Assembly: GCF_037325665.1 (NCBI RefSeq)
Contig: NC_090253.1
Span: forward strand, 41,517,242 to 41,581,241
DNA length: 64,000 bases
Source: Littorina saxatilis
Lineage: Eukaryota > Mollusca > Gastropoda > Littorinimorpha > Littorinidae
Direction: 5' to 3'
A program made the position numbers and the translations under genes. Positions within the stretch are counted from its first letter, which is position 1, and each line of letters begins with the position of its first letter. This document shows, one piece after another, positions 1-11,800 of the stretch. Below the pieces are notes generated by a model. The model saw nothing but the letters and a program-made list of their open reading frames with translations. It did no database searches and was not told the origin of the DNA.

Positions 1-74
1 TATCATCGATATTTGTGTTCCCTATGCACAGCGTTTGTTTTTCGGTTGTTGTTTTGGTTCATGTAACGTTTCAG

Positions 75-167
75 GCGTATTCTCAAGACATTTAGAGAAC
101 TGTTATGGAAGCCTGAAGATCAAAGACAAAAATGTATTTACCGTAAAATGCAAAAAAAAGAAAACGG
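75..167 (+). CDS. Candidate internal coding exon, gene unrecognised
   Basis: A pyrimidine-rich tract ending in TTTCAG precedes an open frame beginning R-I-L-K-T-F and running 43 codons to a TAG at 205-207. A weak donor (GG|gttttc) at 168 would end the exon in the phase required by the candidate exon at 4785. The peptide is basic with a LLWKPEDQ stretch. I do not recognise the family. It may instead be chance open sequence, since only the acceptor and the phase support it. Confidence 0.25.
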
Positions 168-1924
168 GTTTTCCAATAGATCCTGCCATTCTGATTGTGG
201 ACTTTAGCATGCATAGCCGTGTCAGAAGACAACAAATATACATGCAGCCCGATTACTTGAAATGTGGCATCGGTATCAAGTGTGTGTGTGTGTGTGTGTG
301 TGTTTTGATGCAGCTGCAGAAGTAAAGAAGCTAATGTCTTACAATATTTTCAGAAATGATCGCTCTATGTTTTACTACAGAACTGAAGGAGCAATGGTTG
401 AGAGTGAGGGGGTAGGTATGCAATATACAAGTGGGTAGATTTGTGAACCATCTGTGTGCCCGCTAGGTGGAAGGCGTCCATGGCATCCATCGCTGCTCTG
501 CCGATTCAGGATGAAGTCATAAGTGTCCAAGCCATTGTCCTGCAAGAAAAAACACGTCATTTTTAGTCCATATATGCATTTCCGTGACTAAGCTTTGGTT
601 TAATCATCGGCCTGATAATGATGACCTAGAAGCAATAGATTTGTTATCAAAAACAATTGAAAAAAAAAAGTAAATTAATTCTTTCCTTCTCCTTGTATTT
701 ATCAATGTGTTTATTCTTTTTTTTCTTGGGTGGGAAGGGGGGGTGGTGGTGGTGGAGGTGGGAAGGGGGGGATGGTGGAGGTTGGGGGGTGGGGTGGTGG
801 TGGAGGTTGGGAGGGGGGGTGTGTGTGTTGTAATTAGTTGTTTTCAAACACTTCGGACAGATACTGATGCGCCGGAGACATAGAATTTTTCGGGGATGCA
901 TAATCTTGCGATCAGATGTGCAAGATGGTGATTGTTCTACACTACTCGTCATAAAAAAAACTTTACAGATGCGTTTGAGGGCAGATCTTTATGATGAGGC
1001 CGTTTATCGTAAAAACCAATTATATGACTGGAAAGGCCTTTTATGCCCCTAACTTATTCAGAAAACAGATTGAGTTTACATGACCACTCTTTGTACATTT
1101 TCTTTTAATAGATGATTGTCATTTGTTTAACCTCATGTCTGCCCTGCGTGTGATGGTGTGATCGTGACTGCTGTAGTGTGGGCGTGTGTGTGTTGGTGTG
1201 TATGTCAGTGTATGTGTGGGCGTGTGTGTGTGTGTGTGTCAGTGTGTGTGTGGGTGTGTGTGTGTGCGTGATTTTACCAACACTACGTGAAATTCCTTGT
1301 GCTTTAAATGTTTTTTAATGTCACTTGGCTCAATAAATACTGTATTCTGTATTCTGTATTCTGTGTCGATACAGTGAAGTCTACAACACAAACACACCCC
1401 AAAATCAAATTCGCAAAATCAAGGTTCCCGCGTTAAAATTGACAACGAATCAGAACTGCTAAAACAAAACATGTTTAGCATGTTCTTTATAGACAAAACA
1501 ATCAAATTTGCATCCAAATCAGTAAGTTTTGTTCACATATCTTGTCTAACATGGACGCTATGGCATGCTGAGCGGTGTAGGTGTCAATCCTCTCAGCAGG
1601 CATAAAAGGCAGTTTTTAAAGCCGCATTAGCGGGTAATGAGACAAAAAAATTGTACAAATCACGGTAAACATTTTTACAAATCACGTTTTTGCGCCCGAT
1701 ATTTTCTTGTCAACTCCAAAGTCAAGGGACGAATACGAAATCCCTTGACTTTTGGGTAGCGCGACTCTGTTACTGTTAATTTTAAGATTTTTATTTTTTA
1801 TTTTTATTTTCATTATTCGGAGGTCCCATCATTGGGAAATTCCGGTCGCTTCCTCCCAGTGGAAAGCTAGCAGTGACAGAGTCGCACTACCCCAAAGTCA
1901 AGGGATCTATTAGTCCCCTTTCGC

Positions 1925-3015
1925 CGTTATTCCAATTCGCCCCCATCCCATTTTGGCGACATTTCTTAGGCCAAGTGTCATTTTACCACCATATTATGTA
2001 CCATTAGCTCCACATCCCATTTTGGCGCAATCCCGTTTCGCCGTTAGCCCATTTCGCCCCCATCCCATTTTCGCGACATTTTACAGGCCAAGTGTCATTT
2101 TACCATCATACCAAGTACCATTAGCTCCACATCCCCTCTTGGCTTAATCCCGTTTCGCCGTTATCCCATTTTGCCCCCATCCCATTTTTGCGACATTTCA
2201 CAGGCCAAGTGTCATTTTACCACCGTGTCATACCACTGGCGCCACATTCCATTTTGTCGCCATGCCGTCATCCCATTTCGCCACCATCCCTATTTCGTGA
2301 CATTTTGGATTGTGGCAAAAATGGGATTTGGCGTAAACGGAATGTCTTCCTTTTTTTATAAGGGGCTTATTGTCCGTCAGGTCTTAATTGCCTATATTGG
2401 ACATGAATTGGTTTATACGATTCGAGTTTTTACGCCCTCACGGCTTTTGATGTATGCGTGTTTAGGTGGTATCAGCCATCTGCACTTATGGTAGAATGAC
2501 CAAGATCTTTAACGTGCCATTGTGGTGACACGGAGGTGGGAGATGGATACCGTCTCTGGGTCTGCACATAAAGTTGACCCGTGTCCGTCCCGGCCCGGAT
2601 TCGAACCAGCGACCTTTCGATCACAAGTCTAGTGCTCTACCACCTGAGCTACCCGGGCCCCATGTCTTCCTAGTTGAATAACGCAGTATAGTAGTATAGC
2701 AAGGCTTGGCAAGAAGAATAAATAAAAAAATGGGATGGCGGCCAAATGAGATGGTGTCAAAATGGGATGTCGCGCTATTGTTATGACACGGTAGTAAAAT
2801 GACGCTTGGCTTGTGAAATGTCGCGACAATGGGATGGGGGCGAAATGGAATGCGGTGAAAGGGCATGGCGGCCAAATGGGATATGGTGTCAAAATGGGAT
2901 GTCGCGCTATTGTTATGACATGTTTGTAAAATGACGCTTGGCTTGTGAAATGTCGCAAAAATGGGATGGGGCAAAAAATGGGACGGTGGCAAAATGGGAT
3001 TGCACCAACATGGGA
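1925..3015. repeat. Degenerate tandem repeat in two inverted blocks
   Basis: Units combining CCCATTTCGCC, GCGACATTT and AAGTGTCATTTTACCA recur on the plus strand at 1925-2330 and as their complement at 2730-3015. A SINE lies between the blocks. The two arms could form a large cruciform. The long reading frames crossing this region are products of the simple repeat and are not treated as genes. Confidence 0.6.
2415..2660 (-). mobile_element. tRNA-derived SINE, family A
   Basis: Read on the minus strand, the element begins with a tRNA-like head carrying box A (TAGCTCAGGTGG) and box B (GGTTCGAATCC). A body follows that contains GTCTGCACATAA complement motifs, GTGGTGACA and the tail motif GTGAGGGCGTAAAA. 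Close relatives lie at 14400-14706 and 31005-31266. It is a SINE rather than a tRNA gene because the anticodon stem is mismatched and the body is shared between copies. Confidence 0.75.
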
Positions 3016-4186
3016 TGTGGAACTAACCCTAACCCTAACCCCCACCACTCAGCGTAGAGGCTCTAAACAAGAAAAATTAATAAAAATAAAAGGCATGCAT
3101 TACTTTGTGGAATGCGATATTTTTACATTTTTACAAATCGCGGTTTTAGGTTCGACGTGATTTGTAAAATGTTTTTACATTTTTACAAACCATGGGTTAA
3201 CAGTAACTCGCTAACGCGTTGCCTTCAAACTTTCGGAGAGTTGTGCTAACACATGTTGTAAAGTACTTTCGGAATTTCAAGTAATTTGAGACATTAGGTC
3301 TGCTGTTATTTGTCATGTCAGAAACAGTTCTTAAATTGACGATAGGTTTTTGCTGAATCATTGAACAAATTTTATTTGTTGAAATCTTCAAGAACAATGA
3401 CAGATGCGCCACACACTCAAATTTCATGTACATATTTTATCAGACATGGGTGGTATGAGGATTTCAACGCGAAAGTAGGTTTTTTAAGAAGTTGACTCAT
3501 TCAGAGCGCTGAGCGCAAATGTCGGCCTACGCATAGCAAAGCTCACTGCCAACACGCTTAACTGATCAATGGCTCTTGAAAAAGCATTTCCCAAAAATGT
3601 GTGTGTGCGTTTACACAAGTGCACTTTGAACAGCCATTGGTGAAACTGTATTAAATTTAAGGGTAAATTGAAGCTTTCATTTTTCTAAATGCATGCTAAT
3701 TCTAAAAAAAATTCTGTTCAATCGGACAGGGTACATCTTTATTTTTAAAACTCTTTCTGGGATGTCGCATAACAGCAGAACTGATACCTCACATGACTTG
3801 AGATTTCGTGTGTACTTTACGACATGTGTTAACACAAATCTCCGAAAGTTTGGAGGCAATGCGTTTGCGAGTTACTCAAATGTACCATTCTTTGTCTTAT
3901 TACCCGCTAAAATGGCTTCAAAACTGCCTTTTATGCCTGCTGAGAGTATTGACACCTACACCGCTCAGCATGCCATAGCGTCCATGTTAGACAAGATATG
4001 TGAACAACACATACTGATTTGGATGCATATTTGATTGTGTGAGCAAGAGTGACCCTGTTTTTTTATTTTTTTATTATCTCAAATTGAAGAACAACTCATT
4101 TTTTGCCCACACAAATTGATTTGTTTCAGCTGTTGTGCCTAGCAGTGTTGTTTTGCCAATTTGAAGAAGACTGGGTGACAGGGTGA

Positions 4187-4470
4187 CCCCCCAAAAATGC
4201 AACCCTCAAAAATGCTAATAACTTCTACATCTGTTGACCGAATCACTTTATATTTGGGTGACATAAACTTCAGCTACCATGACACTTTCACAAAGGGGCA
4301 ATTTTGTAGATCAAATGGTCAGACTTTTGTGCTATTTCAAAAAAAAAAGTTGCCAAGATGTGGAAGGGTCATGCATAGGCTTAAGTTTATGTCCCCCAAA
4401 TATAAAGTGATTTGGTCAACAGATGTAGAAGTTATTAACATTTTTGAGGGTTGCATTTTTTAAGGTCAAC
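4187..4470. mobile_element. Foldback MITE
   Basis: The first ~95 bases, starting near CCCCAAAAATGCAACC, are nearly perfectly repeated in inverse orientation at the right end, which includes GAGGGTTGCATTTTTT. Only about 90 bases of unique sequence separate the arms. This is the structure of a short non-autonomous DNA transposon. No coding sequence is present. Confidence 0.7.
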
Positions 4471-4784
4471 CTGTATTTGCCAAAAAATCAGCCTGACTGG
4501 GCCATTTCTACTTTAGTATTACGAGGTGAATTTCCAGGATGTTGTTATAACATTTAAAGATTAATAACTGAAACAGGACACATTTCTAAAGATTTCATAT
4601 AACGATTATCCGCCCTATCCTGACACGCCCATCACTTTTCAGGTTGTTGTTTTTTCATCATAATTTTAATGCATAATTACGGCACATCATAGTCGAGTCA
4701 TGCACAACTTATGGCGATTAACAGCAGTGTGCTAACAGTTTTGAAACTGTTTCAGATTTTTAAGTACTATTTTTGTAATTACAG

Positions 4785-4875
4785 GTCTTTGACGGGTGGT
4801 TATCAACCTCCCTTCACCTATCCTGGTAGTGGTGACAAACACACCTGGAAGGACATGTGGCTGCACTTGAAGTAG
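4785..4875 (+). CDS. Candidate coding exon, gene unrecognised
   Basis: A good acceptor (TTTTGTAATTACAG) precedes a frame reading S-L-T-G-G-Y-Q-P-P-F-T-Y-P-G. Two readings are possible. The frame may run to TAG at 4873-4875 as a terminal exon. Alternatively a donor at 4826 (CTG|gtagtg) ends it after 41 bases with one base over, which is exactly the phase needed by the terminal exon at 7572. The second reading joins the two into one protein C-terminus. I do not recognise the protein. Confidence 0.4.
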
Positions 4876-5474
4876 GCTCCTCTGGGAAGGATCCTCTGCA
4901 GGCCATGCCCAAAACCGGGGATGGGAGCCGCTCAGCAATGGACAGGACCAGCTAGCTCCCCCGCGGTCATCTCGTTAATCATGTTCTGACCAACACAGTT
5001 AAAAGTCCTATTGTCATGAAATAATGTGATGCATTCAAATTTTTATCCATTTTATCTGTTTTAGTAGATGTAGTATTATGAAACCAGCGGCATATAGATA
5101 TAATTATAAGCCATGCGCACTTGACCGGCATTCATGAAACTGTGTGGAATTATCATCCCATATCTCAGGCCAATGTACACCAAATTTGAAGCAAGTTGCA
5201 TAAGTAATTCATGAGTTATCAGCATTTTAATGGGTGGCATGTTTTTTTTATTTTTTTTTTATTTTTTGGGGGGGGGGGGGGTACTTTGTACATGTTTGTG
5301 TGTGTGTGCTTTATGCATTCAGATGTATACATATGTAAGAGTGTATGCATTAAATAAGTTGGTATATAATTAAAATTCTGTTGTTAATAAATTGTGTCTC
5401 GACTGATTGATGGGATTGTCGATTTTGTAAGTATCCTTTTAAACAGCAAACGGAAGTATAGTGTGTCACCACCG

Positions 5475-5483
<9 letters not shown>

Positions 5484-5543
<60 letters not shown>
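5484..5543. repeat. (CT)n microsatellite
   Basis: About thirty uninterrupted CT dinucleotides follow a run of C. The serine-leucine reading frame across it is an artefact of the repeat. Confidence 0.95.
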
Positions 5544-5545
<2 letters not shown>

Positions 5546-6227
5546 GCACACACACGCATTTACAATATACAGCCCATACTTGAATAACTGAGATTAACAT
5601 AGGCACTCAAGCAATAACAGAGAGAAGAAATCTTCAAACCATTACATTTGTAACTACACAAACTCACTGTAAGACTAAGAGACTGGATCTTTCTTCCCGA
5701 TAACTCTTGGCGGCAGCTTCTTGCTGTCCGCATGCGGACTCTCTGTGTCCTTGATTCCCTTTAACGTCCCCGATTGCGCTGACAAACAATGTAACACTGC
5801 CGCACCTGCTGGCCCTGCCCTGCCTCTTCTGACCGGTGGAGACGATGTTTAGCTCAGAGTTGAGGCATGAGATAAGCGTACTTTGTTCGACCTAGTATCG
5901 AAATGGACAGCTTTTGCAGAAAAAAAGAAACAACAAAACAAAACTGTTAAAAGACATGGACAAACGGTTATACTTGACGGACATGAATCATAACTGAATA
6001 AAATACGTGGCTTATACCTACCATGCAATACAGTACAGTGTTAGTTTATTTATGCCATAAGGGGCAAATGTATAATGAGTTACACGTTTGGCATTTTTAA
6101 GAACTATAAATGCATACATGGATCGTCTAAAACATGATCAGGTATAAGAAAACATGATCAGGTATAAGAAAACAAACACGTACAGATACTCCGATTCACT
6201 CAATCACTCGTACTACCACGTGAATGT

Positions 6228-6400
6228 CACACACACACACACACACACACTCACACACGCACGCACGCACGCATCTACGTACACACATGCACACACACAC
6301 ACGCACAAACACACACATCTAGTATCTACAGACATACGCACGCACATTTTACACACACACACACAAACACGCACATTTTACACACATACGGCACACACAT
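6228..6400. repeat. (CA)n-rich microsatellite
   Basis: Interrupted CA dinucleotide runs with ACGC and ACAT variants. Apart from this repeat, I see no gene signal between 5560 and 7360. Confidence 0.9.
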
Positions 6401-7369
6401 ATAGACCTAAGAAATACAAAAATAAAAACCAGCTGCATTCTAAGATTCGACCGGAGAATCTAGATCTCTGATTCAACTGATTCAGTTAGATCTGTAGTTG
6501 TTAGTCAGTCTTGCAGGAAAATCAATGGCGATTCTGACATCGATGTTGCGGGTAGTAGTCTACCGGCGTAAACTCATTATAAATGAAAGCACACAAATCA
6601 AGGACTCTTGTTGGAAAATACTATTTTTTTTATTCCGATCCTTATTTTGTAGTCGAAATGTTTTGTGTGTGCAGAAATACAAATTTAGATCGATTGCAAG
6701 CGTTTTAGATTTCATTGTCAGTGTACGTGTGTCACTGTGTCGGAACTGTGCCTCTCGAAACATTCAGTTAGCGTTAGACCTATGCTTTTGCTTTATTTTT
6801 ATGATGACTCCTTAATTCCTGAACCGAATCATTAAGCAGAGCCTCTTTGTAAACCGCCATAAAACAAAGTACCGTGATGTGCAATGCTGAAAGCGTAAAT
6901 CTGACTTTTGAGAGGTTCCCTGAAATGCGTCAACTCGGCTAAGATTTAAAATCTACGAATGACGAACACAGTACGTGAACAGAGCAAACACATTGCTTGA
7001 AACTGTTTTGTTGCATAATGAAGCCTTGTTTGCAGCCACTTAAAAGTCTTATACGACAAGAATGTATTGCATAATTGATAAAAAGAACTTACCAGAGAAC
7101 TTTCGTCAAGCCAGCGGCTGCTCACCGCTAGGAATTCTGGGTGGTTGAGCACTTTGAAAACTTCCGGTTTACATTATGTTCCAAATAAGGATATCCTACT
7201 ACGATTATGTTCCAAATAAGGATATCTTACTACGATGGAATACATCAATGAATTTTCAAACGGCTACACTTGCTCCGTCCTTTCTGATCGGAGGGGGGTG
7301 TTTTTTTGAAAGTGTTAGTGAATGGATTAAACATTTTAGCGGTCAAATCTCAATTTCTGTCAGAAAATG

Positions 7370-7510
7370 TAGACGAGGACCTTTAAAAAGGAGGGGGTCT
7401 TAAAATGGGGGTAACGTTACAGAGGTTATAAACAGAAAGTCTGAGAAAACAGTCTTAAAAGGGAGGGAGTCTTAAATTGGGGGGTCTTAAAAGGGGGGAT
7501 CCACTGTAAT
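7370..7510. mobile_element. Pogo-like MITE fragment (CAGTGGA-type end)
   Basis: A GA-rich block with GGGAGGGAGTCTTAAA and GGTTATAAACAGAAAGTCTG ends in GGGGGGATCCACTGTA. The same block recurs at 11423-11560, 15117-15278 and around 15999-16470. The TA-flanked CAGTGGA terminus is typical of pogo/Tigger-type MITEs of the Tc1/mariner superfamily. That assignment is an inference from the end sequence only. Confidence 0.55.
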
Positions 7511-7571
7511 GGGAAATGAGTAATGAAATGGTTGTGCGGTTACTGACAAGGGGTATGTATTCTTGTTCCAG

Positions 7572-7666
7572 GACGCTTTCAGGATGTTGGCGATTTTGAC
7601 GAGGACTACGATGAATTCCTTGACAATGATGACCCCTTGGAGTTTGAGAGATGGGAAATGTCTTGA
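7572..7666 (+). CDS. Terminal coding exon of an unrecognised gene with an acidic C-terminus
   Basis: The acceptor TTGTTCCAG is followed by two bases and then 30 codons ending in TGA at 7664-7666. The peptide is strongly acidic (DFDEDYDEFLDNDDP) and ends FERWEMS. The phase accepts a preceding exon with one overhanging base, as offered by the exon at 4785. A poly(A) signal lies ~525 bases downstream. The gene converges tail-to-tail with NOC4L. I cannot name the protein, and upstream exons are uncertain. Confidence 0.6.
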
Positions 7667-7684
7667 TGCTGATGAGTGGTGTAT

Positions 7685-7834
7685 GCCTGTGTGTGAGAGA
7701 GTGTGAGAGAGTGTGTGAGAGAGAGTGTGAGAGAGAGTGTGAGAGTGTGAGAGAGAGTGTGTGAGAGAGAGTGTGAGAGAAAGTGTGAGAGAGAGTGTGA
7801 GAGAGTAAGTGAGTGAGAGAGAGAAATTGAGAGT

Positions 7835-7874
<40 letters not shown>

Positions 7875-7902
7875 GAGTGAGAGAGAGAGAGTGAGAGTCA
7901 GT
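7685..7902. repeat. (GA/GT)n low-complexity repeat
   Basis: Runs of GAGAGAGTGTGA with shifting phase lie in the presumed 3' UTR of the upstream plus-strand gene. Confidence 0.9.
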
Positions 7903-8191
7903 CTACATGTACTTATAAGTTTGTCCCTACAGCTGTAACACTGACATTGTTTTTTCTCCTTTCATTTTGATATTGACCAGACAACAGGGTAATTTAGTGA
8001 TTGTTATGTTTTGTGCCATAAGAAAATTGATGTATTTTCAATATTATGTGTCTTATATCACATCAGTTGGCAGCTACCAAGCTCAGAGATTGTATATGTT
8101 GATGATCAGTGTGAGTGAGTGTGTGTGTAATATGCTATCTTAGCCATGACATGATTACTGTTGATGAACTTTTTTCTTGTGACATTACAAG

Positions 8192-8197
8192 AATAAA
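8192..8197 (+). terminator. Candidate poly(A) signal AATAAA
   Basis: This is the first clear AATAAA after the stop at 7666. It would give a 3' UTR of about 540 bases for the plus-strand gene, ending ~550 bases before the NOC4L stop codon, which lies on the other strand. Confidence 0.45.
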
Positions 8198-8746
8198 ATG
8201 TGAAACGAATTGTTAAAATTGCTGTGAGCAGACGTTTGTACTTCTGATATTTACACAAGCCTTTACATGTACTGGGCCCACAACTGGATGTTTTGTGAAT
8301 AAGCTCGTCAACAGAAAGAAATAACAGTTTGAAAATATCACTCTCTACTGTAAAAGAGACGTTTACTTGGAGTACATGTACCATCTTTTTCTCATGGACA
8401 AAAGAAAAACATGTTGCATACAATTCTTTAAAAAAAATTTGAAACAAAACTATCGTCTCCTGCAACAGTTTAATGTGCATGTGGTTTTGATTTTGATTAA
8501 GAATCACTATTCTTGTAGTCTTTTGAATCTTATAGAACGTCATATTTTATCTGTGGAGTAAATAGTAGTCCCTTCAGTGCTTTTGCTCAGTCTTTGCAGA
8601 GCTGATTTTGGAATTTTAACTGAACACGCACACACACACACACACAAAAACTCACAAACACAGACTGTTCTGATTCACTGACTTGTATTCAGATTTAATC
8701 ATCACTCTCAGTCACTCAAAATCACACATCTCTCTCCTGTCAGCCA

Positions 8747-8857
8747 TCAAACTAATGTAAAGAAGCGCTGTATATTTTTGTCAAAGAGTCCTTTGGGTTT
8801 TTCGTGATTGATGGGCACCTCTTGTGTTGGTTTCTTCTTCATGGCATGTTCCATCAT
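8747..8857 (-). CDS. NOC4L: NOC4L exon 13 (terminal)
   Basis: Residues 468-503 and TGA at 8749-8747. The peptide MMEHAMKKKPTQEVPI aligns without gap after exon 12 to human IFERDLKKKGPEPVPL. The tail after that is lineage specific. Confidence 0.9.
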   Translation of the reverse strand: MMEHAMKKKPTQEVPINHEKPKGLFDKNIQRFFTLV

Positions 8858-11800
8858 CTGGAACAACACAGGCACATGTGCTATTAGTTTTGTGTCACAA
8901 AACTACATTTATGCATCAGGAACACACAGGCACACCTGAACAACACAACAGAGTAAACTACTGGACCGATCTTTATGAAAGTTAACATGCGAGTTCCTGG
9001 GTATGATATCCCCAGACGTTTTTTTCCCATTTTTTCGATAAATGTCTTTGATGACGTCATATCCGGCTTTTTGTAAAAGTTGAGGCGGCACTGTCACACC
9101 CTCATTTTTCAATCAAATTGATTGAAATTTTGGCCAAGCAATCTTTGATGAAAGCCGGACTTTGGTATTGCATTTCAGCTTGGAGGCTTAAAAATTAATT
9201 AATGAATTTGGTCATTAAAAATCTTAAAATTTTAATTAATTTTTCTTTTATATAAAATGATTCAAAATTATGTTCATCTTATTCTTCATCATTTTCTGAT
9301 TCCAAAAACATTTAATTATGTTATATTCGGATTAAAAACAAGCTCTGAAAATTAAAAATATAAAAATGATGATTAAAATAAAATTTTGGAAATCGATTTA
9401 AAAAACCCCCGTGGGTTAGGGGGAAGAATTTACCCGATGCTCCCCAGCATGTCGTAAGAGGCGACTAACGGATTCTGTTTCTCCTTTTACCCTTGTTAAG
9501 TGTTTCTTGTATAGAATATAGTCAATGTTGGTAAAGATTTTAGTCTAGCAGTATGTAAGAAATGTTAAGTCCTTTGTACTGGAAACTTGCATTCTCCCAG
9601 TAAGGTCATATATTGTACCATTTTGCAAGCCCCTGGAGCAATTTTTTGATTAGTGCTTTTGTGAACAAGAAACAATTAACAAGTGGCTCTATCCCATCCC
9701 CCCCCCCCCCCCCCCCTTTCCCTGTCGCGATATAACCTTGAACGGTTGAAAACGACGTTAAACACCAAATAAAGAAAGAAAGAATCGATTTAAAAACAAT
9801 TTCATCTTATTCCTTGTCGGTTTCTGATTCCAAAAACATATAGATATGATATGTTTGGATTACAAACACGCTCAGAAAGTTAAAACGAAGAGAGGTACAG
9901 AATAGCGTGCTATCCCGCTCAGCGCGACCATTACCGCACTATTCTGGCTTGTCGATTTCACTGCCTTTGCCACGAGCGGTGGACTGACGAAACTTTGAGT
10001 ATGCGGTCTTGGTGAAAAAATGCAGTGCGTTCAGTTTTATTCTGTGAGTTCGACAGCTTGACTAAATGTAGTAATTTTGCCTTACGCGACTTGTTTTTTT
10101 CTTTTTTTCTGTCTCTTTTTTTCCCCCAGTCTAAAGTCAGGGTCAAACCCCTAATGGTTTTACCGTGAGGGCGTTAAACATTACTTATCACATTTTGACT
10201 TTCAAACCAATAAGTCAATTCTATCAAGTTCATTAAGGTGTCGTACAATGATAGTAATCAGGCGAGCAACATAAAGACATGTGAAGCAATATGACTATGA
10301 GACAATGTGCAAGATTTTCAAGCACAGCTATTAACTGAAACTTGGGGTTTGAAAACTATGTAAACCACAGACACACAAGCACATGCACGGACACATGAAA
10401 GGTATGCGTACACCCATGAAGTGCAAAATAACCTACAGTAAGATGCAGACCTGCCAACCCTTGTCAAGCCTCAAGTGTAGAATTGATTTTGTTGTTGAAA
10501 ATGTCAGCGTAGCAAACATTGTTTAAGTATAGCATTTTCTGAAATGTATTCCCACATCCGCATTTATGCCATCTTGCACAAGAATAGAAATTTTTAATAA
10601 AGTTTCGTAAGAATGCAGGAACATAACATGCCAATTAGAGAGTATCTGCAATGCCACTTTCCAGTGTACACAATGTTGTTTTTTTACCCATCTTGTGACC
10701 GCTACACGGAGTGGGAAGCAGAAATGAGTACCAGGACTTCCCCCGAAATCGGCGTATGCTGCCTGAACGGCGGGGTAAAAACGGTCATACACGTAAAAAT
10801 CCACTCGTGATAAAAACATGAGTGAACGTGGGAGTCTAAGCCCATGAACGAAGAAGAAGTACCAGGACTCACAAAAAAGAGGGAACTGTTGCATGCTTAA
10901 GATTGTTTGTTTAAGCGTAGCAATGTTTAGCATGGTGTAGCAATTGCTCTTAAAACGTAGCATGCTACGCTGAAAGTGTGGCAGTTGGCAGCTCTGAAGA
11001 TGAAAGCGCCAGAAGTAAAATGTAGGTACCTGTTCTGTGGAGACTTCCAGGAAGTCTGCTAGCTTTTGTTCCTGTGTGACGGGGTGGTTGATCTTCATGG
11101 CTTCCTGCGCCACTTCGGGAGAAAAGTGACTCTGTAGTGTCTGAAACATACAATACAATACAGTCTAACACCCCTTTTAACTCATTGTCTCCCAGGTGCG
11201 GATATATCCGTACACACTCATATGGCTCTATCTGACAAGGTACGGATATATCTGCTCAGACTTAGTTAGCTTCAGTCGCTTCCTGTAACGTCCATCTAAC
11301 GCCTGCATTCCAGCGTGTTGATACACAGTTACTACAATTCTGAGTGACCTGCTGCAGCACAGCTGGTCTCGGCTAAAAAAAATATTGGTCAACATAGGTT
11401 GGGTAGAAAGTGTTAAGACCACCCCCCTTTTAAGACTTTACTTATTCAGACTTTCTGTTCATAGCCTCTATAAATGTACCCCCATTTTAAGACTCCCTCC
11501 TTTTTAAGATTAGAATTTTTCAGATTTGTGGAGGTCTTAAAAGGGGGGTTCCACTGTACAACTTAATGATCAACGACACAAAATGAAAAACAGAAGACGT
11601 CTGTTCTTGACCCTCTCTTCCTAAGTGAATTATCTGACGTCAAAAGAGAAGCGAACTTCAAGAAGACGTGATAATGCAAACGTAAATTCTGTCACTTCTG
11701 CTGCTACTAAGGAACTGACAAAGAATTTTGAGAATTTGTTTTTATCTTGGTGACTTCATCATATTAGCAGTAGAAAATGACGCGTTTTCTTTCGCCTCAT

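Larger units (their letters stand above)
1490..4045. repeat. Long foldback (inverted-repeat) element, left arm split by a later insertion
   Basis: Sequence at about 1490-1660 recurs in inverse orientation at about 3880-4040. Sequence at about 3195-3330 recurs inverted at about 3730-3880. Read together, these are two arms of one foldback element with its loop near 3450-3690. The left arm is interrupted between about 1690 and 3190 by other repeats. No transposase frame is visible, so it is probably a non-autonomous DNA transposon. The superfamily is not determined. Confidence 0.55.

Noticed and set aside
375-560. Minus-strand frame after a strong acceptor (TTTTTTCTTGCAG), peptide NGLDTYDFILNRQ
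   Set aside because: No partner exon, donor or recognisable family, and it would lie antisense in the intron of the plus-strand candidate gene.
2590-2660. tRNA gene on the minus strand
   Set aside because: Head of a SINE with mismatched anticodon stem; the same head with its body recurs at 14.4-14.7 and 31.0-31.3 kb.
3022-3042. Telomere-like CCCTAA repeats
   Set aside because: Only about three units inside a satellite mosaic; not an interstitial telomere tract.
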